From Tritrichomonas musculus (Eukaryota; Parabasalia; Tritrichomonadida; Tritrichomonadidae), in the NCBI GenBank assembly GCA_039105265.1, contig JAPFFF010000003.1, positions 5,084,001-5,148,000 of the forward strand: a stretch of 64,000 nt of DNA. Direction: 5' to 3'. Shown piece after piece: positions 1 to 9,852 of this stretch. Position 1 is the stretch's first letter. Each line of letters begins with the position of its first letter. Position numbers and translations under genes: made by a program. Under the pieces are notes generated by a model. It saw nothing but the letters and a program-made list of their open reading frames with translations. It made no database searches and was not told the DNA's origin.

Positions 1-50
1 TTGAGAAAAATGTGTTTTATTTTTGTGTACCATTCAAAAAGTTGAGCAAA

Positions 51-82
51 CATGATTATGTCCCAAAAACATAATTATGTCC
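51..82 (+). repeat. 13-nt direct repeat near transposon
   Basis: CATGATTATGTCC (51-63) is repeated as CATAATTATGTCC (70-82). It lies upstream of the transposase gene. A role as subterminal transposase-binding repeats is only a guess. Confidence 0.3.
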
Positions 83-460
83 ACCAACTATAATTTAAAA
101 ATGTATGTAGTCATTCAATATTAGGCCAAATTAGAAGTAAACACATTTTTACTAATCCTTATGACTTTAAAAAAAATGTAATGTTGAGATATTTTGAAAA
201 TTGTAAAATGATTGCAGAAATCAGTTTTTGCGATTTTTTATTTCAATATCATGGAAATCTTTTCTATTAAAACAAATTCATGGGGCACTTTCAATGCATT
301 TTTGTGGATAGAATTAGCGCTTTGATTTATCATTTTACTCATCAGTTTTTATAGAAAAAAAAAATGTAAAATTGAATTAGAGACTGCATTTTATTTTGAA
401 TACTTTTTATAAAATATTTCTGAGACACATACGTTAAACATTGATATTTTCAATGAATAT

Positions 461-466
461 TCAATT
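461..466 (+). promoter_or_regulatory. Possible initiator (TCAATT)
   Basis: TCA with A+1 at 463, 10 nt before the transposase ATG. It deviates from the trichomonad TCA(+1)Y(T/A) consensus at the pyrimidine position. Confidence 0.2.
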
Positions 467-472
467 AATTTA

Positions 473-1822
473 ATGGCGCCTAGAACCAAGCAGCAACTAC
501 ATTGCAAAGCAATGGTTGATAAGAGAAAATTAAACAGAGAGCAAAAAGAAATCAAACCAAATCCCAAAATTCATCCAAAACTAATGGCTACTACAGGTCT
601 TCTAACTGGAAATGGATATGTGGGAATGAAAAGGAACTGTAATTATTTAAATATTCCAACACCTTCAATGCGAACATATTATAATTACCAAAGAGATGCC
701 GCAGAAAACATTATTGATATTGTTGATAATAATTGTTTACAAAATGCAACCAAAATTCAAAACAATTCAAACATTTCCACTGATGGTCAGTGGAATCATC
801 AAAACAATGGATCCAATGCTTTAATTACGTTCTTTGATCACGAACAAGGGAAAGTGGTACATTTTGAAAATATATCGCGAAATAAAGGCATATTTGGAGG
901 AAACTATGAAGGTGCTTCTTCAAATATGGAGACTGCTGGAATAGAAAGAGGTTTGACCAACTTGAAGCCAATTATCAAGGATAAGATGGTGAATATAGCT
1001 CACGATCATGATGGAAAAACCTCTGGAATAATCAAAAGAAGAACTGATCTTCAGTTGAGCGAAACGCTCGACCCGGGACATGCTGCTCAAGAGATTGGAC
1101 GTAAAGCAAATAAGCATTTCGAAGATTTGAGCAGAAATATTAAGAATAAGAAGGATCCAGAGAGGAAAACTATCAAAAAGTGCTTTGAGCTATTTGCAAC
1201 ATTAATTGAAAAAATTATTAGCTGGTTCAAATTTTTAGTTTATAATGTTCAGGATCCAGAAATCAAGGAAAAGCAATGGAACAACATGGCTAATCATGTA
1301 ACTGGTAAGCATGACGAATGTGTTCATGCTAACCAATTAATCAACCAAAAAAGGCGAGGACGACCTAGAAAAAAAGATTCTAAAAAAGAGTCCTTTTGGG
1401 AGTGGGAGGCTGGAAAGAAAGACGATGAACTTAAAAAGTCATTAGAAGTTTTTTTAGTTAAAAATACAGATCTTGTTGTTAAAACTGGAACAGCGCAAAC
1501 ACAAGTAAATGAATCCATTAATGCAATGGCAACAAAAGTATTGCCAAAAAATAAAGTTTTCAATAACACAAGTAAAGCTCGACTTGCAGTTGCAATTGGT
1601 CGTAAAAATGATTCCAATTTTGACTCAAAATTACTAAAGTCGACATGTTCTGATTACATATCACCTTGCGTCCTGAATGAAATCAAAAATGATGAAGAAA
1701 TCAGGAAAAGAGAATGCTTAAGAAGAAATACACCATCTGAAAGGAAAAAGAAAAATGCTGCTAGGAGAAAATTTAGACAATCACATAAAAATGTGGACGG
1801 TGATTATAAAAAAAAGTCCTGA
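473..1822 (+). CDS. DDE transposase, Mutator-like domain (PF20700-type)
   Basis: 449 residues, probably a cut-and-paste DNA transposase. Visible motifs: DGQW at 104-107 (first catalytic Asp), NYEGASSNMETAG at 144-156, HDHDGK at 178-182 (second Asp), DPGHAAQE at 200-207, and HVTGKHDEC near 275-283. In established families this order (DGxW, NYxGSSxxME, DGD, GH, HxxGxHxxC) marks the arthropod/protist Mutator-like transposase domain. An AT-hook core, GRPRK, lies near 297-301, and the C-terminus is strongly basic; both suit DNA binding. The ATG is 10 nt after a TCAATT box. The frame is open throughout, so the gene looks intact. A TTAA-flanked terminus, GTACACCC, lies downstream at 2467-2474. If it belongs to this element, the left end is outside the window. 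The exact superfamily (MULE or Kolobok-like) is inferred. Confidence 0.75.
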   Translation: MAPRTKQQLHCKAMVDKRKLNREQKEIKPNPKIHPKLMATTGLLTGNGYVGMKRNCNYLNIPTPSMRTYYNYQRDAAENIIDIVDNNCLQNATKIQNNSNISTDGQWNHQNNGSNALITFFDHEQGKVVHFENISRNKGIFGGNYEGASSNMETAGIERGLTNLKPIIKDKMVNIAHDHDGKTSGIIKRRTDLQLSETLDPGHAAQEIGRKANKHFEDLSRNIKNKKDPERKTIKKCFELFATLIEKIISWFKFLVYNVQDPEIKEKQWNNMANHVTGKHDECVHANQLINQKRRGRPRKKDSKKESFWEWEAGKKDDELKKSLEVFLVKNTDLVVKTGTAQTQVNESINAMATKVLPKNKVFNNTSKARLAVAIGRKNDSNFDSKLLKSTCSDYISPCVLNEIKNDEEIRKRECLRRNTPSERKKKNAARRKFRQSHKNVDGDYKKKS

Positions 1823-2466
1823 GTCATGAGTAGTTTATTCAAAATAAACACATTTTTTAATATAAATGATTTTTTTTTTTTTTTTTTGAATTTGATATAT
1901 AAATTATAAAAAAATTGTCAAATCTTTTGTAAGGTTTTTTGTAGAAATCTGTCAAAATAAATCATTTGATACGAATTTCGATGAGCAAATAGGAAAAAAA
2001 AAAAATTAAATCAAATGAAAGAAAATTTATCAAAGGCCGTAAAACACCAGCGATTAACAATGACATGCAATAAATTAAATAAAAATGCTCTTTATGCAAG
2101 TTTTCTGGTAAAAAAAGATTCGATGAAATATAATCGTCGTAAGGAATTCTTTGAATCGCATAATTTTCCTTGATTTTATCATCTTGGATATTAAGAATAA
2201 AATAATTTTTTTGCAATATTGGAAACAAATGCTTTTGGCTCTTCCAAAATAAATTTAAAAATATCTTTCAATTTAACAATATTTTTCTGAAAAAACCATA
2301 ATGAGCATTCAAAATTTGTGAATATGATTATAAATAAGAATATCTTAATACAATTTATGTATTATTATAAATAAAAAATGAATTTATATTTTAAAAAAAT
2401 ATACTAGTATTATATACATTAATTAGATTATAATATAATAAATTGATTGAAAAAAAGCCAAGTATT

Positions 2467-2478
2467 GTACACCCTTAA
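2467..2478. repeat. Orphan TTAA-type transposon terminus
   Basis: GTACACCCTTAA. Read on the minus strand it is TTAAGGGTGTAC, the same 12 nt that begins the TTAA-flanked element at 50376. This marks one end of a transposon facing left, towards the transposase gene. No matching left end is visible in the window. Confidence 0.5.
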
Positions 2479-2490
2479 AAAAGATAAATT

Positions 2491-2508
2491 GGGGGGGGGG
2501 GGGGGGGG
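2491..2508 (+). repeat. Poly-G tract (18 G)
   Basis: An uninterrupted run of 18 G, directly followed by an A run, in otherwise AT-rich spacer. It could form G-quadruplex DNA or be a replication or sequencing artefact. Confidence 0.8.
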
Positions 2509-3866
2509 AAAAAAAAACAATTCAATTCAATTCAAATTTTTTTGAACTTTTTCAATTATTTTATTAAAATATATGTATCTCCAAATAAAAATAATATTGA
2601 TAAAAATAAAATAAATATATTGTTATTATATTTGATAAGTAAAATTATTTGATATTATAATTAAATATTATATATTAAGTTATATAAAATGGGATGAAAA
2701 TATTTGTTATATTTATAATACATTGATTTGGGTGAATTTTGATCAATTACTTGATTTTATTGTTAGTAATTTTCATCATTGCAAAAAGTTAATCATATAT
2801 ATTATTTATTGTGTGATCCTATAAGTTCAGTTTGTTTCTTTTTATTAATAAATACTTGGTCAATGCTCGAGAAGTGGAGCTTTAAAAGCAGTAAGTACAA
2901 GTATAAGGTTTATTTCACAAAAAAAAACTTTCTAAGTCACAATATCATATGGATTATGATATTAAACGCATATATTATAATATTTTAAAGATCTAAAACA
3001 ATACAATGAGTTTGGAAGTCTGGGAAGATTGTCCAAAATGATGCCCTCAACCAATCATTCTATTAAAACAATTATTTATCTAATCTATAAAAACATTTGA
3101 AACATATTAATATGTAATTATACAAGTAATATGTGTTATTATGTGCTCTTTTTTCTGTAGTGAATGTTCCCATAAGCTTTGCCTCGGTTAGCAGTCTCGT
3201 TAAGGTCAGCCTACTCTCTTATCTGTCGGGTTATTATAATAATTCAATTTATCAAGACCTTTGAATGTAGCATGTCCTTCAACGTGGATCCATAATGGGA
3301 GAATCTTACTGGCTTTGTCCCATTTTGTCTCCTTTGGTCCCATAAAGGAACAACTACTAAATAAGGTGAAATTCATGTCCTTTTGATACATTTTGGGTTG
3401 TTACACAGGAAAACGATCTTTACTCACAACTAATTATCAAAATAATCCTTAATAATGTTTAAACAATCGTATTAAGATCAGAACTATCAATAATATCATC
3501 AGCAATATAAATTGTAATCAAATATGAATGTTCAAAGAGATGATTATTTTGCTAAAATGAATGCCATTACAATAATATAATGGTTTAAAAATCAAAAAGA
3601 TTATATTAATAGTTAAAGTAATCGTTAGTATAATTGTAATAAGTGCATGTTTCTAAAATAGAATTAATAATCTTTTCAAGAAAATGCTGAATCACCATTT
3701 TTGATTTGTATCTTATCTAACTCTAGACATGTTAAAAATCAAGGACAGACTGATCAAAAACTTTCGGCATGCTGCACTTATCCCATATTTTGAATTGGAG
3801 AAGTATACAATTGTGTAGACATGAAAACCTAAAGTATTACTTGGTGAGATATAAATGTTTAACTAT

Positions 3867-4540
3867 AGGGGCTACAACGATAAGAATTTGTCAAAAAATT
3901 GAAAGAAAAATTAAATATCTGATGAATTTATTAATAAAGGTAACAAATATCATCTATATATATTCACAAATATAAATTATTGCTCAATTTTTTAAAATAT
4001 CTGTTAGCAGTGGAGATATCACTTTTTGAAATTGAGAAGGTTTGTTTAATTTTTTTGAAAAAATTAAAAAAAAATGGTACGTTTATCTTTTTATATAAAG
4101 ATCCAAAAAGATCAATTCCGAACTTTAGATTATATTTAATACCCAAATTGTTATAAATTACATCAAATTCAACCAGATACAACATCTTTTATGCCTCGAT
4201 AATAGATTAAAATTTCTCAAATAATTGATATAACTTGGTATATTTTGAATTTCAAGCTATTCATGATTGATATTTGCAAAAAACTATTTTTTTAAGTAAA
4301 TGATATTTAAAGTATAGTATAAAAAAAAACAGAAAACCATAAATATTAATATTTTAAATTATGATAGAAATCAAACAAACCTTGTGAAATTAAAAAGTGA
4401 TATTTCGACTGCCTATAGATATTTCTTAAAAAAAAATTTATAGAAATAACATAAATAATATTTATAAAAAATATTTGTATTTATTATTAAAATTGGTTAG
4501 AGTAAAAAAATAACTTTTTTTTCCTATCGTTGTAACCCCT
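3867..4540. mobile_element. Foldback MITE with TIRs and target duplication
   Basis: A 674-bp non-coding element. The terminal inverted repeats are AGGGGCTACAACGATA (3867-3882) and TATCGTTGTAACCCCT (4525-4540), with one mismatch. The 10-mer ATGTTTAACT lies on both sides (3855-3864 and 4541-4550), with two extra bases before the left TIR; this is a likely 8-10 bp target-site duplication. The two arms stay complementary well inside: a block around 4010-4055 (AAGGTTTGTTT) pairs with one around 4370-4410 (AAACAAACCTT). The TSD length fits hAT (8) or Mutator-like (9-10) mobilisation. Short open frames inside it are by-products. Confidence 0.75.
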
Positions 4541-4787
4541 ATGTTTAACTCATTATTTGGTAAATATTCTACTTAAAAATAGTAATTAAGTTTATATTTA
4601 TTGATAAATTCTCTTTTATAAAAGTATAATAAATTATATTAATCATAGTTTTTTTTTTATCTTAAAAAATTTCGAAGATATTGATATATCAATAAAAAAG
4701 ATATCTGACCTATTTTACTCTCAAAAGAAAAACTTTTTCAAATATATTAGAACATTTTTTTCACAGAATTTAAATTTCAAACTTTTT
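4541..4787. other. Short AT-rich spacer between two elements
   Basis: AT-rich sequence between the foldback element and MITE A. No gene or clear repeat is seen. Confidence 0.5.
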
Positions 4788-4791
4788 TTAA

Positions 4792-5131
4792 GGGACCACT
4801 ATCAAATTCTGTGTTAAAAATTCTATGAGTTATCACAAAATTAATTGTTGTAAAAAAAATTACTTCTTGAGTATTTTTGCTATATTTTGGTATATATAAA
4901 TTATATAAATTATATAAATTATATATCATTTATTTCTTTTCTTTTTTTAAGCATATTCCCTTTTTTCAATAAAAATTTGAAAGTTGAGAAGATGTAAAAT
5001 TTTTACAAAAATGATCGGAATGGTGAAATTTTAAAGTTTTAAACTTTTTCTGAAATAATAACTATTGAATTTTATTTTCTATGAGTTTTTTCAATATTGA
5101 AATGTTTACAAAAAAGTATGATAGTGGTCCC
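4792..5131. mobile_element. MITE A, TTAA-flanked
   Basis: A 340-bp non-coding element flanked by TTAA (4788-4791 and 5132-5135). Including TTAA, the ends form a perfect 17-bp inverted repeat, TTAAGGGACCACTATCA and TGATAGTGGTCCCTTAA. TTAA target duplications are established for piggyBac and Kolobok elements. It contains three tandem TATATAAAT-like units near 4893-4930. A related copy in opposite orientation lies at about 6345-6655. Confidence 0.85.
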
Positions 5132-5422
5132 TTAACTTTACTTTCCAATAACATTTTGTTAAAGTTTAAAATGATGAAATTTAAATAATAGCAAAGTAAA
5201 TAAGGGATTTAAAATGGTTTTGTTTATCTAAGAAAGAAATTTTTCAAATAATTTTTATAACTTATTTGATATTCAATTGAATTACAGATGACTAGTTACA
5301 GAAGAAGAATAATTACAGAGAATGACAAGTTACAGATGAAAAACAATTATCTGTAGGCATTTATCACTTGTAACTTGCCATCATCTTTAATTCACCATTT
5401 GTATCTCGTCATTATTTGTAAC

Positions 5423-5557
5423 TTGTAATCTGTAGCTTGTTATCACCTTCAACTTGTCATATGCAGCTCATTATCATCTTCAATTTGTCATTTGTAGCTT
5501 GTTATCATTTTCAATTCGTCATCTGTAACTTGTAATCTGTAGCTCGCTATCTTTAAT
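5423..5557 (+). repeat. 31-bp minisatellite
   Basis: Three consecutive 31-bp units (5423-5453, 5454-5484, 5485-5515) begin TTGTMATNTGYAGCT and end YTTCAAY. They are followed by a 14-nt partial unit and a 28-nt unit (5530-5557). More diverged copies of the same ATCT/TTGTAACTTG words extend upstream to about 5350 and downstream to about 5580. Confidence 0.8.
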
Positions 5558-5619
5558 TCGCCAACTTCAATTTGCAACCTGCAGAATACCACAGCTTAGG
5601 CTGAACATCAAGATTACGA

Positions 5620-5637
5620 AATTCCCTGCAGGGAATT
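5620..5637. repeat. 18-bp perfect palindrome
   Basis: AATTCCCTGCAGGGAATT is its own reverse complement with no spacer. It sits just after the minisatellite. Function unknown. Confidence 0.8.
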
Positions 5638-5941
5638 GAAGTTGGCGCTAAAAATTTTTATAACCTTTATTTATAACCTATAAAGGTCAATTAAATTGTT
5701 ATCAAAAAGTTTGTATTACAAAAAGCTCTTTTCTCAAAAAGTCTTTAATTCAATATTAAAAGCACCGTGGTGGTCACATCACCATCACAGTGTGTGAAAA
5801 ATAATTCCTCTTTTTTTTTTTTTTTAGTTTGCGATTTTGATAAAAATAAAGTTACTATTTTTAAGTAATTTCTATAGTCAAATCCTTAAAAAAAATAACC
5901 ATATTTTTACGGTTACCCGAACGTTTTTTTATTTTTTTTAA

Positions 5942-6289
5942 GGTTCTCCTTCCCTAAAAAAATGTAAATTATTCAATATTGAATTAACTCATAGAATATA
6001 TAATTCAATAGAGCATTTTTCGGAAAAAGTTTTGGCGAAAAATAAAAATATTTGGCCTCAACGATTAAATCTTATTTTATTCAAAATTTTATTGATTTTT
6101 TAATTTTTGTGGTTTCTATCAGTAGAAAAATAAAAACAATAATATTCCATAAAAATGTTTTTATACAATTTTTTAAAATATATATTTTCATAAATTTTAT
6201 ATTTTAATTCATTTTTACAGATGATATTTATGTATATTTTATTTGTGAAATCTCATTGAATTTAATCTTTTAAATTTGAAAGGAGAACC
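5942..6289. mobile_element. MITE B, TTAA-flanked
   Basis: A 348-bp non-coding element flanked by TTAA (5938-5941 and 6290-6293). Including TTAA, the inverted ends TTAAGGTTCTCCTT and AAGGAGAACCTTAA match perfectly over 14 bp. Its left subterminal region (TTCAATATTGAATTAACTCA, then TTCAATAG) resembles the corresponding region of MITE A, so A and B appear to be sister families with different tips. Confidence 0.8.
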
Positions 6290-6344
6290 TTAACCTTGAA
6301 ATATCGAATAAAATGACAAATCAAAAAAATGTCCAATGACTTAA

Positions 6345-6655
6345 AGTTTAAACATTTCAATATTGAGAAAACTCATAGAAAAGAAAATTCAATAGTTGTT
6401 ATCTCGGAAAAAGTTTAAAACTTTAAAATTTCACCATTCCTATCATTTTTGTAAAATTTTTACTCCTTTCAACTTTTAAATTTTTATTGAAAAAAGGGAA
6501 TAGGCTTAAAAGAAGAATAGAAATAAATGATATGTAATTTATATAATTTATATATACCAAAATATAGCAAAAATACTCAAGAAATAATTTTTTTTAAGTC
6601 AATTAATTTTGTGATAACTCATAGAATTTTTAACATAGAATTTGATAGCGGTCCC
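6345..6655. mobile_element. MITE C, inverted and damaged copy of MITE A
   Basis: About 310 bp matching the reverse complement of MITE A along nearly its full length (for example TCATAGAAAAGAAAATTCAA and AATATAGCAAAAATACTCAA). The right end is preserved (TGATAGCGGTCCCTTAA at 6643-6659, one mismatch). The left terminus is lost or too diverged to see. With A it forms a large inverted repeat enclosing MITE B. Confidence 0.75.
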
Positions 6656-6659
6656 TTAA

Positions 6660-7613
6660 TAAAATTTTAAGAAAAATAATCATTTCTCTATAGTTTTAAG
6701 AAATATTTCTACCTTAATTGTATTATATAATAATATACAATATTTAAATAATTTTTATTATGCAAACAAGTTATATTATACTCTCATTTTAAAGAAAAAT
6801 GTAATAAGTATTTTGCATCTTTTTGAATTATTTTTCATCGTATTTTTGTACGTTATTATTATTTGTGATGTGAGATGATTAATATTGTTGAAGTGAAGTT
6901 ATAAATCATAGTTTTATTGAATTTTTCTTTTTTTTTGTTAACTTAGATATTTAATATTTTACGTAAAACTTCAAAATAAAATACATATTATATATAAATA
7001 AAAATATAAAATATGTAATTAAAATTAATTTTAGTTTTAATAATAAAAATAACAGGATAAAAAAATATTTATTATTTCAATATAAAAACTATAATAACTG
7101 AAAAAGTTAAAAACTAATAAAATTATTATAAAATATAAACAAATGTATCTTCAAAAAATAAATGTTTTTTAAATATATAAATATTAATATATTACTATAA
7201 CATATATATTAAAATAAATAATAATACAAAACCTAATATACATTTATATTTCATCAATTTTTATATAAAGAATTATTTGTATTCCTTCACAATTATAAAA
7301 CCATTTCAATTCAGAAAAATAAAAATAGAAATATCTCAAAAATAAGAGTATGAAATTCTTATCTATAAAAGCACATCCTTAATTTCATAATAAAAACAAA
7401 GAAATAACAATCAAAATTACAATATTTCGTCAATTTCTAAACATGAATGGCGACCGTTTATTTCCTTAAAAAGCATCACTTTCTTGTGAATAAGAAAATA
7501 CAAAACAAAAAACACAAACAATGAAATAAATTAATCATTAATTTTAGCAAAGCAACAGCTTTTTAAAGAACTAGATTGATTAGAAATTATAATTAATTAT
7601 TGAATTCAATTAT
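6660..7613. other. AT-rich spacer downstream of transporter gene
   Basis: About 950 bp of AT-rich sequence with many A and T runs. No gene, RNA or clear repeat is seen. It holds the 3' side of the minus-strand gene that ends at 7614. Confidence 0.5.
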
Positions 7614-8819
7614 TTATTCGTTTTCAATAAGTGGAGTGTCATCAACAGACTTTTGAACGGCATCCTTTGGTGGATATTTGAATATTGGGACTTCAATAAT
7701 CCTGTTGTAAATAAGCATTCCTGTGAACAAAAGAAGGAATCCAGCAAGTTGCATTAAGCTCCAAATTGATAATTCTTCTCCAAGTGTTGGATGTTCATGA
7801 CCGTATTGTGTGTTTCTAATGCTATAGAAGATAATGATCTGAACAATCCAGATGCAGAGTGTTCTGAGACCTTCAAGAATTGTTCTGAAAACAGCTGATG
7901 TGATGTTTGTAACAAACATTCCAGTTACGTTATATAAAAGAATGACGAATACATAAAGAATAACAAATCCAATTAAAGTATGGTTGTTCTTCATCATAAC
8001 AAATGTGTCAATAGTATCTTCATGAATTCCATTTCCTTCATCACTTGGTTTTCCAATGAATTGAGTGATTGGTAAGAAAACTATACAAGTAATGATTGTT
8101 CCCCACATTCCTTCAAGACCAACAATAAGTACTGGTGATGCTGTGCAATCGTGCATAAGGAAGTCCTCGACAACAATCTGTGATGCTTGAACAATTTGTG
8201 ATCCAACAACAAGGAAGATTGACATGATAACTTGTCCTTGTGTAACACCAGCTTTTCCAACACCTGTTGATGCGATATATGAGCCACCAACAATACCAAG
8301 AGCAATTGTAACCATTAAAACAGCCCACCACATGTATGGATAATGTGGTCTCTTAAGAATAAAGGCACAGAAGATAGATGAGAAAAGAACCATTGAACCT
8401 CTAAGCATTTGCCAAACAGAAGCTTGAATATAAAGAAGACCGATATTCATTAAAGAGGTGGCAATAAGGTCGCAACATGCGGGCGCAGCTACAACGAAAT
8501 AAAGCTTTTTATGACTTGTTCCTTGATTGGATTGTTGTGAGTTATCTTCGTATGTCATGAGTTCATTTGAGGTAGACTTCTTTTTCTTTATACATCTTTG
8601 AACTTCGTAAACAACAAGAGCAAGAAGCATTCCAATAAACATTGAGTTTGTTTGGAACCATGGTTTTGCGAATTTATGTGGTTCTGATCCATATTTCTCT
8701 AAACCGACGGCCTTTTGTTCAAAGAGAAATTTTTGAACGACGACAGTGCATGTTCCGAAAAGAAGCATTCCTGGGATTGCGATAACTTTCTCCCATTTAG
8801 GTACTTCAACAGCAGGCAT
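7614..8819 (-). CDS. SLC35F6-like membrane transporter (DMT superfamily)
   Basis: 401 residues from the ATG at 8819; the longer frame starts with TTG and was rejected. About ten hydrophobic segments are spread over the chain. Motifs resemble the SLC35F6 (C2orf18/ANT2BP) group: an early EKYGSEPHKFAKPWFQTNSMFIG segment, then SVWQMLRGSMVLFSSIF, an SQIVQASQIVVEDF segment and VGLEGMWGT. The charged loop at about 80-105 separates the first pair of helices, and the C-terminus is hydrophilic (DDTPLIENE). Family members are integral proteins of endolysosomal or Golgi-type membranes with poorly known substrates, so no substrate is proposed. The neighbouring gene at 9853 diverges from it. Confidence 0.8.
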   Translation of the reverse strand: MPAVEVPKWEKVIAIPGMLLFGTCTVVVQKFLFEQKAVGLEKYGSEPHKFAKPWFQTNSMFIGMLLALVVYEVQRCIKKKKSTSNELMTYEDNSQQSNQGTSHKKLYFVVAAPACCDLIATSLMNIGLLYIQASVWQMLRGSMVLFSSIFCAFILKRPHYPYMWWAVLMVTIALGIVGGSYIASTGVGKAGVTQGQVIMSIFLVVGSQIVQASQIVVEDFLMHDCTASPVLIVGLEGMWGTIITCIVFLPITQFIGKPSDEGNGIHEDTIDTFVMMKNNHTLIGFVILYVFVILLYNVTGMFVTNITSAVFRTILEGLRTLCIWIVQIIIFYSIRNTQYGHEHPTLGEELSIWSLMQLAGFLLLFTGMLIYNRIIEVPIFKYPPKDAVQKSVDDTPLIENE

Positions 8820-8915
8820 TATGTGCTTTTTCTTATATTTATTTCTATAGTTTATTTTTGATTTCTGGGGATTCAATACTTGAGTGATTCAATTTATATT
8901 GAAAAAAGCAGGTAT

Positions 8916-8944
8916 GGCCTTATAACTCAGTTGACTTAAACCAC
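8916..8944 (+). other. tRNA 5'-half-like fragment
   Basis: GGCCTTATAACTCAGTTGAC resembles an acceptor strand plus D-arm with a near A-box. No anticodon arm, T-arm or 3' acceptor follows, so this is at most a relic. Confidence 0.2.
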
Positions 8945-9838
8945 ATTTTTAGTTTATTTTTTATATAGATCTTTACATTTCTACTATTTCATTTGAAATG
9001 CATTTCATCAACAAATTTCAAGAAAATTTTTTTTATAGTTTTCTCTCAAAAAAAAGTGATGTGATATAGAAAAAGTTTAGGTTTCAGTTAGCAAATTAAG
9101 TAAAAAAAATTTTACTTAACAAAACTATGAAAATAAAGTTTTTTTATAAATTTGTTCCATTATTTTAGCATTCTCATAACAAAAAAGCATTTAATTATCA
9201 TCCAAACAAATAAAAAAGAATTTTTTTTGATTTTTTTTTATGTTACAATAAGCAATAGCGTATATTGCGGTAATAAATAAGTTTCAATTAATGAATCAAT
9301 ACTCAAATGATGCCATTAATATTTATTAATAATGCTAGCATTTTTTCTTTAATAAAAGATTATAGAAATTAATTCAAATAATTATTAATGCGATGTAATA
9401 ATAACCTGCTCATCATATATGTTCATTTGAATTGGAATTTCGAGCTTTTAGAACATTAAAATCCCAGATCTTCTAACGAAAGTTTAATTTCTAAAAATTT
9501 ATATATAGTTTCGAAATACTTAAAGAGGATCATTTTAGATTGTACATGTGAGTTAGGGAAATGAAATTTCTTATTTTTGTTTTGGCAGATGTAAAAGAAA
9601 AAAATTTTAAAACAAGTAGCATTATATATCAATAAATTTGATAGCTATCTAGAAAAAAAGATTTTAATTCAGATATTTCTAAAGAATTTACTTTTTATAA
9701 TTCTGAGAATAGTTGAAAGGGCTTTTAACAAAAAGTAGATTTTATTCGAGGTGTAAAATGCCATTAACAAAAATTTAAAAAAGAGGCGGGAAAAATTATT
9801 CAAAAAATCAAAGCGCGCCATTTTTTTCTGAACTCCTT

Positions 9839-9844
9839 TCATTT
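9839..9844 (+). promoter_or_regulatory. Initiator (TCATTT)
   Basis: Matches the trichomonad initiator TCA(+1)Y(T/A). A+1 at 9841 gives a 12-nt 5'UTR for the HMG-box gene. Confidence 0.45.
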
Positions 9845-9852
9845 TTAAAAAG

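Larger units (their letters stand above)
1823..3866. other. Spacer with transposon terminus and coding scraps
   Basis: No intact gene is seen. It holds the transposon terminus at 2467-2478 and the G run. From about 3000 to 3420 the composition is less AT-rich, with a short minus-strand open frame (3206-3391) containing ETKWDKASKILPLWIHVEGH-like sequence. It reads like a fragment of a decayed gene, but I cannot name the family. Confidence 0.5.
5135..5937. other. Spacer with minisatellite and palindromes
   Basis: No gene is seen. It contains the 31-bp minisatellite (5423-5557), an 18-bp perfect palindrome (5620-5637) and a weak GTGGTGGT/ACCATCAC hairpin near 5766-5787. Confidence 0.6.
8820..9852. 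other. Divergent intergenic region
   Basis: About 1 kb between divergently transcribed transporter and HMG-box genes, so both promoters lie here. It contains a tRNA-like D-arm fragment (8916-8944) and a short hairpin AAGTAAAA/TTTTACTT near 9099-9118. Nothing else is recognised. Confidence 0.5.

Noticed and set aside
5-1860. AAAAATGTGTTTTATTTT (5-22) and its near inverse at about 1838-1858 as TIRs of the transposase element
   Set aside because: They match only with an indel, are A/T-rich and have no target duplication; a TTAA terminus downstream competes.
2779-4185. Open frames of 60-75 codons at 2779-2988, 3769-3975 and 3964-4185
   Set aside because: Low-complexity translation; the last two overlap a non-coding foldback element.
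5766-5787. GTGGTGGT/ACCATCAC hairpin
   Set aside because: Short imperfect stem with no context to support function.
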